Assembly (NCBI RefSeq): GCF_000179595.2
Contig: NZ_JH556659.1
Span: 415,016-479,015, forward strand
Length of the DNA stretch: 64,000 bases
Reading direction: 5' to 3'
Source of the DNA: Acetivibrio cellulolyticus CD2
GTDB lineage: Bacteria > Bacillota > Clostridia > Acetivibrionales > Acetivibrionaceae
The notes under the pieces are model-generated. The model searched no databases. It saw only the letters and a program-made list of their open reading frames with translations, and was not told where the DNA came from. Both the position numbers and the translations under genes were made by a program. Shown here in pieces: positions 63,274 through 64,000 of the stretch; position 1 is the first letter of the stretch; the number at the start of each line of letters is the position of its first letter.

Positions 63274-64000
63274 TTGAGAAATGCTAACAATAGGATTTTC
63301 TTAGTACTGGATTGTTTTCTTGTAAACATAGCATTATGTATTGGACTGATGATAAAATTTGATGCAAGTATTCCAGCATCGTTTTTGGGAGTACTTCCTA
63401 TTACTTTTGTTTTTACAACAATAATAAGTATTGCAGTTTATTTTTTGTTTGGCCTTTATTCGACGCTATGGACTTATGCAAGTGTAAATGAGCATATAAT
63501 GATTTTTTTTGCCACTGTAACGGCATCAATAGTGCAATGTTTTTTTGCTGCTTGCTGCGGGATGATGTTCCCGGTTATGTTGTATATTCTCAATTGGATG
63601 ATTACATTTTTTTTAGTAGAAGGTATTAGAATTATAAGCCGCGTGATAAAGAATATAAAAATAGTGAAAAAAAGAAATTCTCATAAGAAAAGAATAATGA
63701 TAGCAGGTGCGGGTGAAGCTGCTTCTATTTTAATTAAGGAAATGAAGAATAATCAACGCAGCACATTTGAACCTGTAGTTGCTGTGGATGATAATCCTGA
63801 AAAATATAAAACACAGATAAATGGGGTCCCTGTGATTGGTGGGAGAGAAAAAATTGTAAGAGCTGCAATGGAAATGGATATTGATGAAATAGTTATTGCT
63901 ATACCCTCCATTTCAAGGAAAGAAACTGTAGATATTATAAATATATGTAAAAAAACTTCATGCAAATTAAAGGTACTTCCAAGTGTATATAGTTTGGTAA
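63274..64000 (+). CDS. CapD-like polysaccharide biosynthesis protein (partial, runs off window)
   Basis: The frame from TTG 63274 (GGGAGGT upstream) stays open to the window end, 242 codons. Four membrane helices (about 10-120) are followed by a nucleotide-binding region IMIAGAGEAASILIKEM, as in membrane-bound UDP-sugar 4,6-dehydratase/epimerase proteins of the CapD/FlaA1/WbpM family. The catalytic second domain lies beyond the window. It is divergent from the EPS regulatory operon, so the two make up one polysaccharide locus. Confidence 0.88.
   Translation, partial: MRNANNRIFLVLDCFLVNIALCIGLMIKFDASIPASFLGVLPITFVFTTIISIAVYFLFGLYSTLWTYASVNEHIMIFFATVTASIVQCFFAACCGMMFPVMLYILNWMITFFLVEGIRIISRVIKNIKIVKKRNSHKKRIMIAGAGEAASILIKEMKNNQRSTFEPVVAVDDNPEKYKTQINGVPVIGGREKIVRAAMEMDIDEIVIAIPSISRKETVDIINICKKTSCKLKVLPSVYSLV

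Noticed and set aside
1-64000. CRISPR array, tRNA or rRNA genes, prophage
   Set aside because: No spaced direct-repeat array, cloverleaf-like sequence ending in CCA, conserved rRNA segment or phage structural gene was seen on either strand by reading. A dedicated RNA search could still reveal a small RNA.

Overview
The window reads as chromosomal DNA of an anaerobic, low-GC, spore-forming member of the Clostridia. It most resembles the Acetivibrio/Ruminiclostridium group (former Clostridium cluster III). The basis is an Ech-type energy-converting [NiFe] hydrogenase with its hyp maturation genes, a GTP-type PEP carboxykinase, a spore-coat transglutaminase, several copper-amine-oxidase-N-domain surface proteins, and frequent TTG/GTG starts behind strong GGAGG ribosome-binding sites. 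No rRNA, tRNA or CRISPR array was seen. The taxonomic assignment is inference.

Layout. 1-647: end of an IS66-family element. 1165-3697: cheW, a chemoreceptor gene and a cheR remnant. 3832-15398: a co-directional eight-gene block encoding a Nudix-wHTH regulator, a fusion of an N-terminal domain known from 'ADP-ribosylation/crystallin J1' proteins with a SAM methyltransferase, a SWIM zinc-finger protein (apparently split), a HEAT-like protein, a MoxR AAA+ ATPase, a DUF5682-like protein and a vWA protein. 15494-15883: a tautomerase-fold protein. 15969-20935: an accessory island of rhs fragments, small immunity-like or membrane proteins, a membrane J-domain protein, an epimerase fragment and a perfect 42-bp palindrome. 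21084-25718: a beta-helix surface protein, then a selenium cluster (YedF-like, SelD, SelU/MnmH).

26185-37127: the Ech hydrogenase operon echABCDEF-hypABFCDE, closed by a terminator. 37285-38142: a divergent AraC/GyrI-like regulator. 38382-42979: an NAD-salvage operon with a second Nudix-wHTH regulator, nicotinamidase, nicotinate phosphoribosyltransferase and a divergent FolC/Mur-ligase-like protein. 43182-44978: PEP carboxykinase. 45229-47654: ZIP transporter, an apparently N-truncated cation antiporter and a DUF2798 protein. 47767-50725 (minus): an operon containing the spore-coat transglutaminase tgl. 50807-51706: SleB/CwlJ-type cell wall hydrolase. 51907-54527: zinc/manganese ABC transporter under a palindromic metalloregulator-like box. 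54632-59452: an LRR-transglutaminase-like surface protein and an ABC exporter. 59521-60363: a Pro/Thr-repeat surface protein. 60519-64000: divergent exopolysaccharide genes (Wzz/CapA, BY-kinase, PHP phosphatase; CapD-like cut by the window edge).

The most notable feature is the 3.9-15.4 kb module. It joins a Nudix/NAD-type regulator and a possible ADP-ribose-related domain to a MoxR-vWA-SWIM-DUF5682 core. Its regulator is a close paralogue of the one heading the NAD-salvage operon, and both genes have near-identical promoter architecture with a shared 10-bp word downstream of the -10 element. This suggests a chaperone- or conflict-type machine responding to NAD/ADP-ribose status, which is inference.
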